From the NCBI RefSeq assembly GCF_001039355.2, contig NW_019775705.1, forward strand, positions 7,051 to 68,963: a DNA stretch of 61,913 nt. The letters run 5' to 3'. This stretch comes from Lingula anatina. Taxonomy: Eukaryota; Brachiopoda; Lingulata; Lingulida; Lingulidae. Positions within the stretch are counted from its first letter, which is position 1. Each line of letters opens with the position of its first letter. Positions 1 through 27,428 of the stretch are shown here, piece by piece. The notes beneath the pieces were generated by a model. It saw nothing but the letters and a program-made list of their open reading frames with translations. It ran no database searches and was not told the DNA's origin. Position numbers and translations under genes: made by a program.

Positions 1-294
1 ATCCTCTGAGAAGTACGATACGGTATCCAATGGTTACAAACATTTTTTGAAAAACTGTTAATTTACTTGAAACATCTTACTATCTTTTACCTCAAACAAA
101 AAAGGCTTTCAAGGTGACTGATCACCAAATTAAAATCCTTAACGTAAAATTTGGTACACATGATTTGAATTGGCAAAAATTTCATCAATATATAAAATAT
201 CTTTAAAAAATGCTATCCCCATTCAACACTGCAGAACTACCATCAACAACATAATGTGTATACAGTAAAAAGTGATGGGTTTCCGTAAATATAC

Positions 295-14886
<14,592 letters not shown>

Positions 14887-14941
14887 GTTTCTAGCGTTTC
14901 ACGCGTGCCGAAATGTTGCGGTCCGCAGCGCCGCGTGCGTG

Positions 14942-14948
14942 TTATATA
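14942..14948 (-). promoter_or_regulatory. TATA box upstream of the VWA/ShK/VWC gene
   Basis: The minus strand reads GGTATATAAC here, 56 bases before the ATG at 14886. The intervening leader is unusually GC-rich for this window. The spacing suits transcription starting roughly 25-30 bases downstream, which would leave a short 5' UTR. This is inferred from motif and position only. Confidence 0.5.
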
Positions 14949-14949
14949 C

Positions 14950-15390
14950 CATGAAGCGTACGCATGCGCCCTGGCGCACCGCACGCGCACTTGTAGAAAA
15001 AGGTTATTTGTTTATAATATGGCATGAAAATTATATGTTTGTGACTCTGGAAATCGACTAGCAAAACACTGGACTGACTTTGAATCTGATTTAGAATCAT
15101 AATGTAAAGAAATAGGGAAAAGGAAAGTTCAAACCTTTCACTTGTGGCACTTTTCAATGCATTTATGTCTTTTCAAATAATCTTTCACCAGCAAGAAAAT
15201 TGTATTTTCAGCGTCTGATCCTAAAAAAGAACGAAAAAATGATTTTATTTTGCCTTAGCGTTATCTCGTCACGCCTGGGATGGTATACATCCTTTGGCCT
15301 TTCCCCCATGGGCTTGAGATATCCTCCACAGTGAATCATGCCCAGCAAGACCCGTCTAACATCTGGGTGACCTTGGAGACTGTGAAGAAT
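14950..15390. other. Upstream region of the VWA/ShK/VWC gene
   Basis: This follows the TATA-containing, GC-rich promoter zone. Apart from CpG-containing sequence near 14960-14995, I see no coding or repeat structure I can name. Confidence 0.4.
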
Positions 15391-15600
15391 TAGGCCGTGT
15401 TCACAACCAGTTGATCCGCGTACTAACTAGGCCGGGGATCAAGTATGGTGCGACCCACTTGAAAGCGAGCCGAAATTCAATTGCTCTGCCCCCTGCTGGG
15501 ACGGCACACGTGTGAGGCGGGAATCCACTGTTAAGTGTGCGCCATATTTGATCCGCGGAATAGTTAGTCTGCGGATCTACTGGTTGTGAACGCGGCCTTA
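15391..15600. mobile_element. Palindromic MITE family B, copy 2
   Basis: A well-preserved copy. It starts TAGGCCGTGTTCACAACCAG and ends with the inverted counterpart CTGGTTGTGAACGCGGCCTTA. Inner arms include GATCAAGTATGG and CCATATTTGATCCGCGG. It is about 210 bp and has no ORF. Confidence 0.8.
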
Positions 15601-18600
15601 GTGGCATATATTTGTCATAAGAATGTTGAACGCGTGATCAGAAGTTTCACTGAGTATCTGTTTGTACTGTATATTTTCTTTCAAATTTTTTTAGTTGTCA
15701 ATTACACGTGATTCTAAAAAAAATCGCCGTAGAACAGCTTTCCCACTAAAAATGTTCATGTATGTTGTTCGGGTATAATGCAAGAATTCTTCCATTAAAA
15801 ATTGTATCCAAATCGGCCTTTTTTTTAGCGATGGGACCTTTACTTTAATTATCCTTTCCAGTGCTGCATAAATTTCACGGAAGCCATAAACCCTTTAAAT
15901 CAGTGAATGTTTCATACCCATTCCAACAGAAACTGCAACGTAAAAAATCATTAAATCTTCGATCTTATGTTTTTCAGCGCAACACACATAATGTCATTCA
16001 AGACTGGCCTAAAATTACACACGTTCTTTATTTTTATACAAATCTTTTGCTTCTTACTCTGTGGTCCATCTCACGTTTAAATGCTAAATCTATACCTTAT
16101 TCATTAGCAAATTAAAATCGTTGGTTTCGGCATTATTTATTTAATTTGGCCTCCTAGCTCAGAAGAATGGCATTTCCCTAACTTCGCATTTCCCTAACTT
16201 CGCTGATTGGGTGCAAGCGCAGAAATATTAACTCATGTTTTCCCGTTCTATTAATTCTATAGATTTAGAGTGATTTGAACCCAGTTTAAAATTTATAATT
16301 TTTGGATGTTAGGAAAATATCTTATCTTGTCAATTTATAATTTCATTAAAAGGCACTCGTTGTCATATGCCTTGTTTACTAAGCTAATCCGGGTGTGGTT
16401 GAATGTCATCCTCACTAACCGTTTACAACGTAATGGTTCTGTTGTTGATATTGATGATGTGTGCGACTTTGGAAGGGTCGTTTTTGCTTGAGCTTGATTT
16501 TTATAATCGGTAATTGGCGTTGTAAAAGTTATAATTAATATGTTTTGTGTAACTAAAAAATACTTGGAATGCAACCTCGCTCGATCTACAATTTCATTAC
16601 ATTATTTTTCAAAATAAAGTGGCATACATTTTGGGACTTTATACGTGCAATATACAATAGTCTTCGGGCGCAAGGGGGGAGGGGGGGCTTCCTGCGTACA
16701 AATGTACGTGATATACTTATAAGCCAAGACTTGGATCTACTACAGGAAAGGCACGTATCTCCCTATCTCTTTCCTCACAGTTGATACTGACACTTCTGAC
16801 ACCTTGAAATAGATCTATACCCACCAGCTGTTAAGAAAAGGGGCACCCTGTTTATTATCTGATATCTTCGATTACCTTATTAATACAAACCCACAAGGTG
16901 CTAATTTTAGATACACGGGTCATTAGAGTGACACTTCAGTCAACATGTAGAGATAAATGTGCCAAATATATATTTTTGTGTTTGAGAAGTAACAGATCCC
17001 GTTTGTCCCCCACGCACGGACAGGGACCATTTTGATAATGAGAGCTTATAGACTTGGCTGTTAAATCAACAGGGTCGCTCTAGTTATTAACTTGGTACTT
17101 TTCCATGTTATTTGATTTATCTTTAATAAAATCGAGTCTTATTAGAAATCCGCCAATATTTAAGTCAAGGGCGCGTTCACACTTGAGAGTAGTTTTTAAC
17201 CGATTTATGCCTAAATGCAGCATTTAACCATCGCATTTGTACACCCTTGATTTAATTAATTTTAATCAGGCGCATTGGTGTTATAATTATTGTGAATGGT
17301 GATTTCATGAAAAATATTTAGGAGGTCTCCAGGGATATGTTTTAATGGTGATTTTTGGCCAACTTACTACACTTTAGAAACATCCTATTTTTAATCAAAT
17401 TATGTCAAAGTTTGGTAAAATTATTTAGTTGTCTGAGTCGCTATCGTGTTACCTGAATCTATTAATGCATTTACTAATTCGAAAAAACTATAATCAAGCT
17501 GTAAATTATGCCTCTGTTAAAATTAAAGTTAGACTCAATGTAATTGTGTCGAATGTCTTTAGAATTTGTTTCTTAATTCACTTCCATATATCTCTTCAGG
17601 AATCACTTTGATATATATTTTATGTTGTTTTATGTATAGACGTAGTATATATATTGAAATAGAGAAAGTGTGGTCAGTCGCACCGATAGCTGGACTGTCC
17701 ATGTTGTATAAGGAGAATCCAGGTTTGTCACTCAGAGAAATAAACGCAAAGATCAGTCTGTCAGTGGTTGATGACTGGAAAACGTACCATAGCCGTTATA
17801 TTAAGTGTTACATGCTGGGAACGTGACATTACCCTTTTGTAGATGTGATTCAAAGTTTGCACAGTGTTCGATTTTATTTACTCTTAAAATAGTAAAATTT
17901 GGACTTGCTAATGTCAGCTAGAAAAAAAAAAGAAAAAAAAAAGGAACGAAGATAAAAAACTTCATTATATGTATATCATCATTTTTTGTTATTGTTTATC
18001 TAGAAAAATAATTTGATAGTATAATTCCTTAATAGATATTAATGAATATTTTCTCAAATCACATAAGTTTAATTTCTGCCAAACGATGTCCATGAAAACA
18101 TCAAACTGTCTGGTGAAAGTACTCATGAATTCCTTTTGTCAGGCAGGTAAAACAAATTGTAGTCTTTGGTTTCACATTTTAAAATTAAAATAGAGTGGTG
18201 CTTTAAATAATTTTTGATTTGCAGAACCCAAGTGAACCTTTGATTTGGTCCCTATAAAGTTCAGGTGTTTAAGCAGACGTTGACACTAAATAGAATCAAA
18301 AGCGAAAACGATTTGAACTGAAGAAAAGAAGAAAAAACTGTTATGTCAGTACAGTGTATTTTACAAACAATCGAGGCAATTGATTTTACTCATGGTCTTT
18401 CTTAGATCTCTCTTGTAATTCCCAGTATATTTATCGATATCATTCTCTCTTCATCAACTTAATTTATCCCCTTACCTCGATGGACTCCTTCGGTTTCATT
18501 CTAGTCGGAATTAATTTTTTTTTAAAGAGAGCAATTCTTTCGAAACTAAAGTATTTTTTCAAATAGCCAATCATTTTATTGTTCGATTTGATTCGACTTA

Positions 18601-18935
18601 GACCATCAGGACAGGTCTTTCACAATACAAAGATTTCTCTCTTATAATTTATTTACCGATTTCGTGATGGTGGAGTGAAAAATACACACGCGGATCTTTT
18701 ACTTCAAGAATTATGTCACTGACTTGAAAATCATCTTCTCTGAAAATAAATATTCACAACCGTGGTGTACAGAAATATTTCTTTCCATGGCGATCTGCTC
18801 GCGAATTACTGAAATAGTTACCTTTTATTCATTGGTGGAAGAATGGAGGAGGACGACTCGGGTGTCAACATTAAAGGTCTCGTGCAGTTTATGAGAAGGA
18901 GGGCACTACCCTCGCTGGATTGCTGCCAGGAGAGC
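15601..18935. other. Intergenic DNA without recognised genes
   Basis: AT-rich sequence with only short chance ORFs. A small direct repeat (CATTTCCCTAACTTCG twice) lies at about 16170-16202, and a G-run lies near 16675. I found no splice-site-bounded coding segment or RNA gene. Confidence 0.5.
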
Positions 18936-19199
18936 AATGGCGGATTTAAGGGAGGGGTGTCCTGACCCCCTTTTGATTTCTGAAAAAAGGATCACACCAA
19001 TGGTCCCCTCTAAAAATGAGAATTTTGACTAGCTGAGTCGTAGTTCTAAACCGTACCAAATGGCACCGTTCACCCTCTAAAATACCCCCCATTTTTTTTT
19101 TTTGGGGGGGGGGAGGGGGCAAGGGTAGGCTTCGCATCCGCGGTCTGTCATTCCTAAAAACCGGGCCCCCTTCAAATAATCCTGGATCTGCCCCTGGGT
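18936..19199 (-). mobile_element. hAT-like nonautonomous repeat family C, reverse copy
   Basis: Begins AATGGCGGATTTAAGGG and ends ATAATCCTGGATCTGCCCC. The interior has CCCTCTAAAAT and CTAAACCGTACCAAATGGCA, shared in reverse with copies at 20550-20780 and 24391-24690 and in the same orientation with the copy at 25190-25397. CAGTGGCGGAT-type ends resemble those of hAT-derived MITEs. Confidence 0.7.
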
Positions 19200-19463
19200 A
19201 GGGCGCACACGTTACTGAGCAATAGTCTACCCTTTAGGCAACACTATTGTATGAAAAAGTATATTAAGACCAGAGACATAACAAAACCTGCGTTTCTTTT
19301 GCTAAATTATGTATACTTTTTGAATAAAAAAATTTACGGGAGTTAATGGTAGATGTTAATTTTTATTAACGTAACCAGAATCATCATTGTTTAAAGGGCA
19401 GCTCCATGGGATTTTCCCGCTAAAATGGATTTTCCCGGGGAAATAAGCAATTTTGTCGTACTA

Positions 19464-19702
19464 CACACACTGGACAATAGAAGTGTCACCCCCTAAATCA
19501 GAGCAATCAAAGTAATTAACCTGAAGAGGCGGAATATAAGCAATGTCAGAATATCGATACAGTTGAATTGTTCAGTCAGAACCGTTTCTTTTGTGAAATT
19601 TGATGTTAATAAAATGATACCAGGAGCATATCATTCCACAGTCATTTATCTCCCCCAAAGAATTGGTTCAGTAGGGGTGACACTTCTATTGTCCAGTGTG
19701 TG
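19464..19702. mobile_element. TA-flanked MITE family D, copy 1
   Basis: Terminal inverted repeats of nearly 30 bp start CACACACTGGACAATAGAAG and end in the exact inverse, flanked by TA on both sides (19462-19463 and 19703-19704). The TA duplication is typical of Tc1/mariner-type insertion. A second copy, in opposite internal orientation, is at 60650-60879. No transposase is encoded. Confidence 0.88.
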
Positions 19703-20549
19703 TATATGCTATCATTTCACTTGGATCACTTGGATTCGACACTTAATTAAATTTATAAAGGTTGATTTAGTTTACAATGACTGTCCAAATATTATAACCA
19801 GCGACCATCTTCTTACACGTACAGTGTATATGCTCCTACGCAAATATCAACATCAAGTAAGCTCCATAAAAAAATATTTAAGTGCTTAAATCGTTTTTTG
19901 AGGTATCATAAGAAGCTATGGATGGCAAAATAAGCATTTGGGGGATTTTCAAACCCACGGAGTGTGTCTCTAAGACAGTCAGTGTAAAAGTGCATGAGCT
20001 GTTGTCATTTCGAAAATGTTAAAGATGATTATTGTGAAAAAAATGCATATTTGAACAGATAGTGCTAAGGGTACTTGTGAATCACATTTACAGTACAAAC
20101 AAAGCACACTCCTGACAGTTTCGGGAAATTTTATCAAAATCCGCTTACAACTTTTTTTGCCATAATGCAACTCTAAAGGGGTATTCACATGTATATATTA
20201 ATAATATGTAATAGTACATTGTAACTTAGTATTAGTACCAGTAACTATAGTAGGCAAAACTAACAGACAAATGGACCCAAAATCACCTCCGTAGCGTTGT
20301 CAGATATCGTTTGGCAGTAATAGGGACTCATGTTTCCGACGGCGACGGCACGGACAAGAACTAGACACAATGATGAGAATATTAACAGACAAATAACAAT
20401 AGTGTCTGCTTGTAAAAAGCAGTAATGTGTTGACAAATGATGCATGCCATTTCATATTCATATTTTTTGTTCCATCAACGTCAGTAGTGGGCTTGCGAAG
20501 GTCACTATTCTGATCAAGACTTAGTTTTTCCTCTTTAAAATTACTGAAG

Positions 20550-20780
20550 CCGCGGATACGAAGCCGACCTTACCCCTTGGCGTGGATTTCGGGCCCTGCT
20601 GAAGGGTCCCGAAATTTTTTGGTAATCTAAAGGGCGAACGATGCCATTTGGTACGGTTTAGAACTATGATTCAGCTAGTCAAAATTTTAATTGCCAGAGA
20701 GGGAACATTGGTGTGATTTTTTTCAGAAATTGAAAGGGGCATCTGGACCCCCTGACACCAGCCAAAATCCGCCACTGCTG
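20550..20780 (+). mobile_element. hAT-like repeat family C, truncated copy
   Basis: Matches family C from GCGGATACGAAGCCGACC through TTTGGTACGGTTTAGAA to AAAATCCGCCACTG. The opposite terminal repeat (GGGGCAGATCCAGGATTA) is missing, so this copy is truncated. Confidence 0.65.
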
Positions 20781-21778
20781 TGGATGATTTTCAGACCCAT
20801 GGAGTGTACCTTTAAGGTTGAAATATTTGTAGTTACTTTTAAAAGCAATAACTCATTTTTTGTTATCATTAATAAAAAATCTATTTAATGCCGTTTGAGT
20901 TTATTTTTAAAAAAATCAAGTTTGATTTCATAGATATTGGGTCTCTTGTGAATAAATGTTTTTAACACATGCAAAATAATGAAGGTAACGTATACCCAGC
21001 TAACACAGAACGTTTTGATAACAGGGTTATATATTGGTTAGACCATCAACAAGTGTTAAGAGAACGTTATTCTAACGTTCTACACTGCCACTGTCATTGA
21101 TCCGAGACACGTTGCCAGCAAGTTCTATTAACGTATATAAATTTTGATGAAATTATGCATTTTTGTTAATTTTAGCAAAAACACATGTACAAAGGATTTC
21201 ATATTTTGTATCACTGCAATTTGCACAACTTTAATCATCATATCTAGTTTTAATTTAAAACGTTCTAACAATGTTAAAAAATAAAAAGATGTTTACCAAT
21301 ATTTGTCGCGCCATATTGTACGCTGTCGGACTAACGTTGGTCATCAAGCCTGCGTCATACGCTGTCTAAACCACACCTAGTGGCTGATTACATGTTGGGG
21401 TTGGGGTTGGTCGGTGACTAGAGCGATGAAATTTTTAAAACCCTCGGTCAGTCGGAAAGTATAAAAAAAGCTTGAAAAATAGACTTCTATTATGTTATAA
21501 GGTTTATCAAAATTATTTAAAAGGTTTTTTCAGGTAATCCTGATAGTTGATTGGCGTTTTTGATGAATTACTGGATTGTTTTGTCTTCATTTTAGAAAGT
21601 TTATTCTAACGAATTGCTTACAAGGTCAGCCAACACATGAGTTGTGAAAAGGTTTAGCAGTGATACCCTAACTGAAGCAAGTAAGGTTGGATGGTGCGCC
21701 ACGGTCATCTGATAGACAAGTTGGGGGAGTCCATTCAGTGACAAGGATTTTTGTTTAGTGGTGAAAATCCACTCAATC

Positions 21779-22041
21779 TGAGGGATGTGAAGTGGGGCGA
21801 CTCCATTCCAAATAAAGTTTTGTTATATGGGGCGATTCCATTCCATTAGAGGGGTGGCAGGTGGGGCGAGTTCATTGCAAAAGAGGGGCGACAGGTGGGA
21901 CGAGTTCATTGCAAAAGAGGGGCGACAGGTGGGGCAGGTTCATTGTACTAAAGGGATGAAAGGTGGGGTGAGTCCACTGCATTAGAAGGAGTGATAGGTG
22001 GGACGAGTCACTGCATAAGAGGGGTGACAGGTGGGGCGAGT
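21779..22041. repeat. G-rich minisatellite, about 37-42-bp unit
   Basis: About seven diverged units related to GAGGGGTGACAGGTGGGGCG followed by AGTCCATTGCAAAA. G-runs are spaced along one strand. It lies in intergenic DNA and has no stable reading frame. Confidence 0.8.
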
Positions 22042-22488
22042 CTCGTAATTATCCCAATTTGGTTCAGAGAACAGACTCTGAAGAAATTGTTCTGTTATAC
22101 CCTCAGGAATCAAATTTTTGGCCAATTCCAGTTGTATCCATTTACAAAAAAATCTCATGTGAATTTTTTAAAAACCAGGATTGTAAATTTATATAAATTT
22201 GAACTATAAAATGTAGGTTGTTGGAAAGCATTTTAGATATTTTATTTCAGTGCGCTAAAACAGCTGGGAGGGGTTATTTAAAAAATACTGGTCACTTTGC
22301 AATTATTTCAAATTTAGGTACCACAGAAAACCGTCAACCACAAAAACATTGACAATATTTACAGATCAAATTGAATTTGAAAGTCCTCAAATACTAAAAA
22401 AACTCATTTTCCATTATGATTACTATTATCCTTATCATAATAATTTCATAAAAAGTGAAAAATAAAACGGCAAATTACAAAAGTTATT

Positions 22489-23422
22489 TTTATTGAATTT
22501 TCACATGATAGATGTACGAAGGAGCGTGGGTTTCTGTGTGTGAAACAAAGGCTAGACTTCAGGCGGATGCTGTGCAGACTCTCGTTGAGCTCCTGGAAAG
22601 ATAAAATAATGTTTACAACGTTGAACCATAGAAGTAGAGAAAACTAAACAGACAGGCTCTTTACATTCTAATAATACATGTAATAGGCCCTATCACAGGG
22701 CATAGAGCACATATAAATGGAACGGTGTGCACGTTTATTAACTAGTTTGATGTTCAGGTTCAGCTAGCGCAAAACTAAAATTATTATCTGAAATTAGTTA
22801 ATGATATACCTATTTGAGGCCTCTTGTTAAAAAAGTAACGTTGATACATGTAGCACAACCCGTTTTATTTGCAGGGTGGTTGAGGTTATTGCTACGACCG
22901 TTAATATATTCCTCTTGATATTAAAAGTTATAACACGTGTTGTGGTACATTTACAAATTCTCTTCGAAAATTATAAAACCCTTGGATCAGAAGCTCAGAA
23001 CGGTGACAAGCATCATCCATTTAATTAATTTCGGTGGCAATAGTTACATTTAAACACACACGATGTTTTAAATTAGGTCAAAATATTCAAAATTAATTAT
23101 CAAGACCGGGGCACACAAAATGTTCAAACAGAGGGTTACAAAGTGCAGAGGATTTCAAGCAAACTTAGGTTATCATAAAATGTCAGATGAATGCAACGTT
23201 AACGTTTATCCTGAACATTTGGAGTCCTTTTATCCTGAACATTTGGAGTCCTAACGCACTGTAAGCAAAAATTTAACCATTCTGAGTGACATACAAGTAA
23301 CAATGAAATTAAATATAGTAATAGGATTCATGTCATAAATATTTGTCGTAAATATTTTTCTCATTCTTCTGCGCCTTTAGTATTTAATGGCTGTGGTTGA
23401 TGAAAAAATAGTGATACTCACA
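22489..23422 (-). ncRNA. Candidate two-exon transcript
   Basis: On the minus strand a good donor (TTT|GTGAGT at 23422) precedes a good acceptor (TTTCCAG|GAG at 22592). About 100 bases into the second exon an AATAAA signal occurs (22489-22494). The second exon reads ELNESLHSIRLKSSL in one open frame, but that frame runs past the poly(A) signal. It may be a small coding gene, a noncoding RNA or coincidence. There is no homology I recognise. Confidence 0.25.
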
Positions 23423-23746
23423 AACATATATTTGCTTCCACGCCTTATGAATGTTCAACCTTCTGACTGCACCACAGATACTGTTGTGTCTACACCCGAC
23501 TCTGTCTAACTGCCAAGTGAGCATTCGGGAAGACAGCTCGCACTACGATGAACAACTTGTTGTTATGCAAATAACAACAAGTATAGCTCATTTTAGGTGA
23601 GTGGTCGTTACTGAAACTGTTCGCGAAAGTTCAATAAACCCTGTGGTGATACCTTCATATGCTCAAAGTCGTGCAAATATTCGATGTCACATACGATACT
23701 CTACAAGGCCAAAAGTGTCTTACTGGGCCTACTACACATGTAGCTC

Positions 23747-23889
23747 AGGTGTAACAGGAATGGAAGTCCACTAGGAACCGTGGTCCGCTTCCCATTACTT
23801 TGTACCGGTGTCATTCGTCCCAAATACTCCAATTAACCCTAACCTGTACTAATCATATGGGAGCCCGGACTTCCATTCCTGTTACACCT
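23747..23889. mobile_element. Short inverted-repeat element family E
   Basis: The left end AGGTGTAACAGGAATGGAAG is matched by the right end CTTCCATTCCTGTTACACCT, giving 20-plus-bp perfect terminal inverted repeats around about 95 bp. A diverged relative at about 51003-51150 shares TTGGAATGGAA and CATTCCAGTTAC. Confidence 0.75.
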
Positions 23890-24390
23890 GTTTCCCCTAT
23901 GTGATAATTATTCTGAAAAATCAGCAATGGGTGTCTTTCTTCACACACACAAAATAATAATAATAATAAGAAGAAGAATAAAATAAAATAAAATAAAATT
24001 AAATTAAAATAAAATAAATCGATAAGGTCTACTGCCATGCTACGTACGATTCATTTTGCTAATTCATGGAATCAGAAGTTCGGTTTTTTACGCGAACAAA
24101 GACGTGAGACGTCAATGATGTATGCATCATATCATTGTTAATTTCTCATAGTCTTATATTTATATAAAACAACTTGTACCAGATTTTCTACTGGTCTTTC
24201 ATGTGGTCAGGCCCTAGCTATAGATAAAACGTCAATGTTCATATGAATGAGTAGGCCTACATGTAACAAGGACCGAATAGGCCTAGGCCTACAGTTTGAT
24301 GGGTTCTAGTTGGACTACTGAAAAACACACTTAATAGCTTTATTTATTTTGTCGACTTATTTATTTACCAATCAGACTGTTAATAGGGGC

Positions 24391-24690
24391 AGATCCAGGA
24401 TTATTTGAAGGGGGCGGGGCGGAAAGACAGACCTTGGATGCGAAGCCGACCATCGCCCCCTTGGTGTGGGGTTTGGGGCCTGCTCAAGGGCCCCAAAATT
24501 TTTTGGGTTTTCTGGAGAGCAAGTGCGACTGTGCCCTTTGGTACGGTTTAGAAATATGATTTAGCAAGGAGTTTCATTGGATTTAGCTAGTCAAAATTCT
24601 AATTTCAAGAGGGGAATATTGGTGTGATATATTTTTCAGAAACCGAAGGGGGGTCAGAACCCCCCTGACCCCCCTCTAAATCCGCCACTG
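24391..24690 (+). mobile_element. hAT-like repeat family C, full copy
   Basis: The most complete copy, from AGGGGCAGATCCAGGATTAT to CTAAATCCGCCACTG. The ends are imperfect inverted repeats of each other. It is about 300 bp and noncoding. Confidence 0.75.
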
Positions 24691-25053
24691 ATCATTATAA
24701 TATATATCACGTATGATCAACGCAAGTGCAATGAACGATACAATACAATACAATACAATACAATAAATTTTATTTCATGTCGGTTATAAATTGAATGGAA
24801 ACATTAGCTTTACAGCTATTCTCCGACTGTGTAAGGACAAAAACATATCTACAATAATGCAATATTAGGCCCTACACATGAAGTCTAGTAAGAGAGTAAA
24901 AAAAAAAAAAAAACCTACAAAGAGTATACAAAAACAAGAAATCTATTAAGAAAACAAATTAGAAAAAAGAGAAAAAAATTTTTTATGGGAAATGTGCAGA
25001 ATGCTATAGGCTACCTAAATCAACTGTGAGAAACAGACAATTTTACATACAAT

Positions 25054-25122
25054 GCTCAATGATAGGCCCTACAGTTATATAAAACAATGTAAACATGACG
25101 TACATTGTTTTATATAACTGTA
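25054..25122. repeat. Perfect hairpin, 21-bp stem
   Basis: ACAGTTATATAAAACAATGT is followed, after a short spacer, by its exact inverse, and outer CAATGAT/ATCATTG arms extend the stem. It would form a long RNA or DNA hairpin. It is probably a small MITE remnant. Confidence 0.7.
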
Positions 25123-25189
25123 TCATTGAGCCCGTAGGCTACGGGAACTAAATGTAGGCCCATCTAGGCTACGATAACGCCTCGGTCTA

Positions 25190-25397
25190 CGGACTTCATG
25201 ATTTTCAAATTTTGCCAAAGTTGACTAGCTGATTAATAGTACTAAACCGTACCAAATGACACCGTGCGCCCTCTAAAATACCAAAAAATTTTCGGGGCTG
25301 CTCATCGGGCCCCAAACCCCACGCCAACCGGGGGAGGGGGTTGGGCTTCGCATCCGCCCCCCCCTCCCCCCTTCAGTTAATCCTAGATCCGCCCCTG
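25190..25397 (-). mobile_element. hAT-like repeat family C, truncated reverse copy
   Basis: Reverse-orientation match to family C, from the GACTAGCTGAT and AACCGTACCAAATG segments to AATCCTAGATCCGCCCCTG. It ends about 200 bases upstream of the ADCK5 start codon, so it may sit in or near that promoter. Confidence 0.7.
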
Positions 25398-25594
25398 CAA
25401 CGTGGACTTCAATTTAATGCTTGACAAATATTATATCTGGAAACTGGACTATTAATTTTGGGTCTACCAGAGAATCACACCTAACACAGTCTTAATATGC
25501 CCCGCACCACTGCATTTTCCCGTTCAACAGGAAGCGATATCAATATAATTATTAACCAATCAAATCGCTTGCAATTTTCACTGCTACAGACAAT

Positions 25595-27428
25595 ATGGCG
25601 ACATTCCTGGTGTGCCGATTTTGTAATCGGTTGTTTCAATCGAAGTTTCAGACTCCTGTAAATACAATCAGAGCTTCCAAATTGCCAAATAGGGTGAGTA
25701 CGAGCACCAAAAGTAAACTTATGTTATCTGATGTAGAATTTCATATTCGTTGTCGCCAGGCCTCGTCATATCCCCTGGCCTTAGTCTTTTGCAGACGAAT
25801 TTCAGATTGATTTATTTACGTAAGTTCTGGCTGTGAGTGATGCAACTGGAGCTGTGATTTCATGCGCTCTTACTCTTGAAACTAAGGAGAAAAAACCTTT
25901 ACTTAACAATAAGTGAAATGCAATATCACATTTGTTAAGGAGATCCCTAGTTCCCTCTTATATTCCTTTGCAAATTCAGGATAAGTGCCCACAATTTGGC
26001 AATTGAAAAGGGGAGACACATGAATCCTAAAATACCCATAGAGAAAAGGCTATGCACGGTGTGCAACATGGGGTCAGTTGAGGATGAGTTCCATTTTATG
26101 ATGATATGCCCCTCTTATGCTCCACTAAGAGCCATATTCCTTAACCAGGTTAAAGATATACTGGGCAGTGCAGCCCCTGAGTCCATCAGTGACCTTTTTA
26201 TTACTGTACTGCAATGTAATGATTTTGATATTGCAAAATGCACAACTAATTTTCTTTATGATTGTTTTAAAGCTAGGGATATGAAAATTGCATCCATGCT
26301 GAATAAAACCTAGATTAACTGATGATGCAGTTTTCATATCCCCCCAAATAATAGTTAGTTTAATATAAGGTTTAGTGTAGCCTATTCTAGTTGAATCAGT
26401 TTTTTTTTTTTTTTTTAATTATCCCTATATTGATCTTTATTGAGTAGTACATGTACTTTCCCTGCTTTAGTCTAGACATTATATAATGTATATCAAACTG
26501 TATATNTGTATAAGCACAGGTGCTGATCTTATGTGATATGCTCCAATTTTAGTGATATTTGGAAGAAAATCTTAATTAATTCATTAGACTTTTCAGCTAG
26601 CTTTCAGAAACTAAGTTTATCCTAGAATAAATAATTAAGACTACTTAACCTTTTTTCAAAACTTTGATCAGTACAAGCTTACACCGTGCTAAAAGATTGC
26701 ACTGGTACAATGTATGCACATAGAAATATGCTGTATTTGAGAGCATCAAGCGATAATTGTGAAAGTGAAATTTTTTTTTTTACCTTTTTTTTCAGTTATT
26801 TTTCTCCACACTACACGAGGGTAGAAATGGGCTTCCTAAATTATTCAAGAGGCAGTTTTCATTACAAGTCAAAGAAAATAAAAGGACAAAAACTCAGAAA
26901 TGGACTAAAAGAGTAATAATAAGTGGCTCACTTATAGCAGCCTGTGCCGGATACTATGCAACATTGGATAGTATACGCAAGAGAAAACTTAGGGTTATAG
27001 TGGAGGGGTTTGGTAGATTCTGGAGGTATGGTCTGTGTAATTCTTTTTATTAAAGGATATATATTATATATATAAAAGACTCATGAGACTAATGCGTAGC
27101 TCAAAACACTTGTTGAGATAGATTTTAATTGCGTTCCAATATTCGTCCATTCATTCTTATCTTAATGGTAGATTTCTAAAATATTCAATGATTTATCAGT
27201 CTTTGATGTGAAGAAGACTGGGTTTTATTTTGGTATTTTAATACAATTTGATTCAACTCAATGAATTAAATAGTCATAGAAAATTTTTTAATAAATATTT
27301 ATATTAAACAAGTTAGGCTGTGTGTCATTGATGACGATGTCTTATCTTTTGCATGTTTCAGGTCATTAATCATAGGACTTACTATTTCATTAGATTATAA
27401 ATGGACCTTTTGGGGGTTCCCGGATGAG
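25595..27428 (+). CDS. ADCK5: ADCK5 N-terminal exons 1-3 (targeting and membrane segment)
   Basis: Exon 1 (25595-25693, 33 codons) starts [20 protein letters not shown] and is basic without acidic residues, as expected of a mitochondrial presequence. Exon 2 (26796-27025) contains a hydrophobic segment, [18 protein letters not shown], flanked by Lys/Arg, then the family motif [11 protein letters not shown]. Exon 3 (27362-27428) encodes a second hydrophobic stretch up to PDE. Exon 1 to 2 is phase 0 and exon 2 to 3 is phase 2. Exon 1 is the least certain because it rests on phase, the GTGAGT donor and composition rather than conservation. Confidence 0.75.

Noticed and set aside
19563-19889. 108-codon ORF
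   Set aside because: It starts inside the TA-flanked MITE, and part of the same peptide appears in the copy near 60604-60789, so it is repeat sequence rather than a gene.
20260-20445. Minus-strand 61-codon ORF with a hydrophobic start
   Set aside because: It resembles a signal peptide and has a weak donor, but no following exon or homology could be found.
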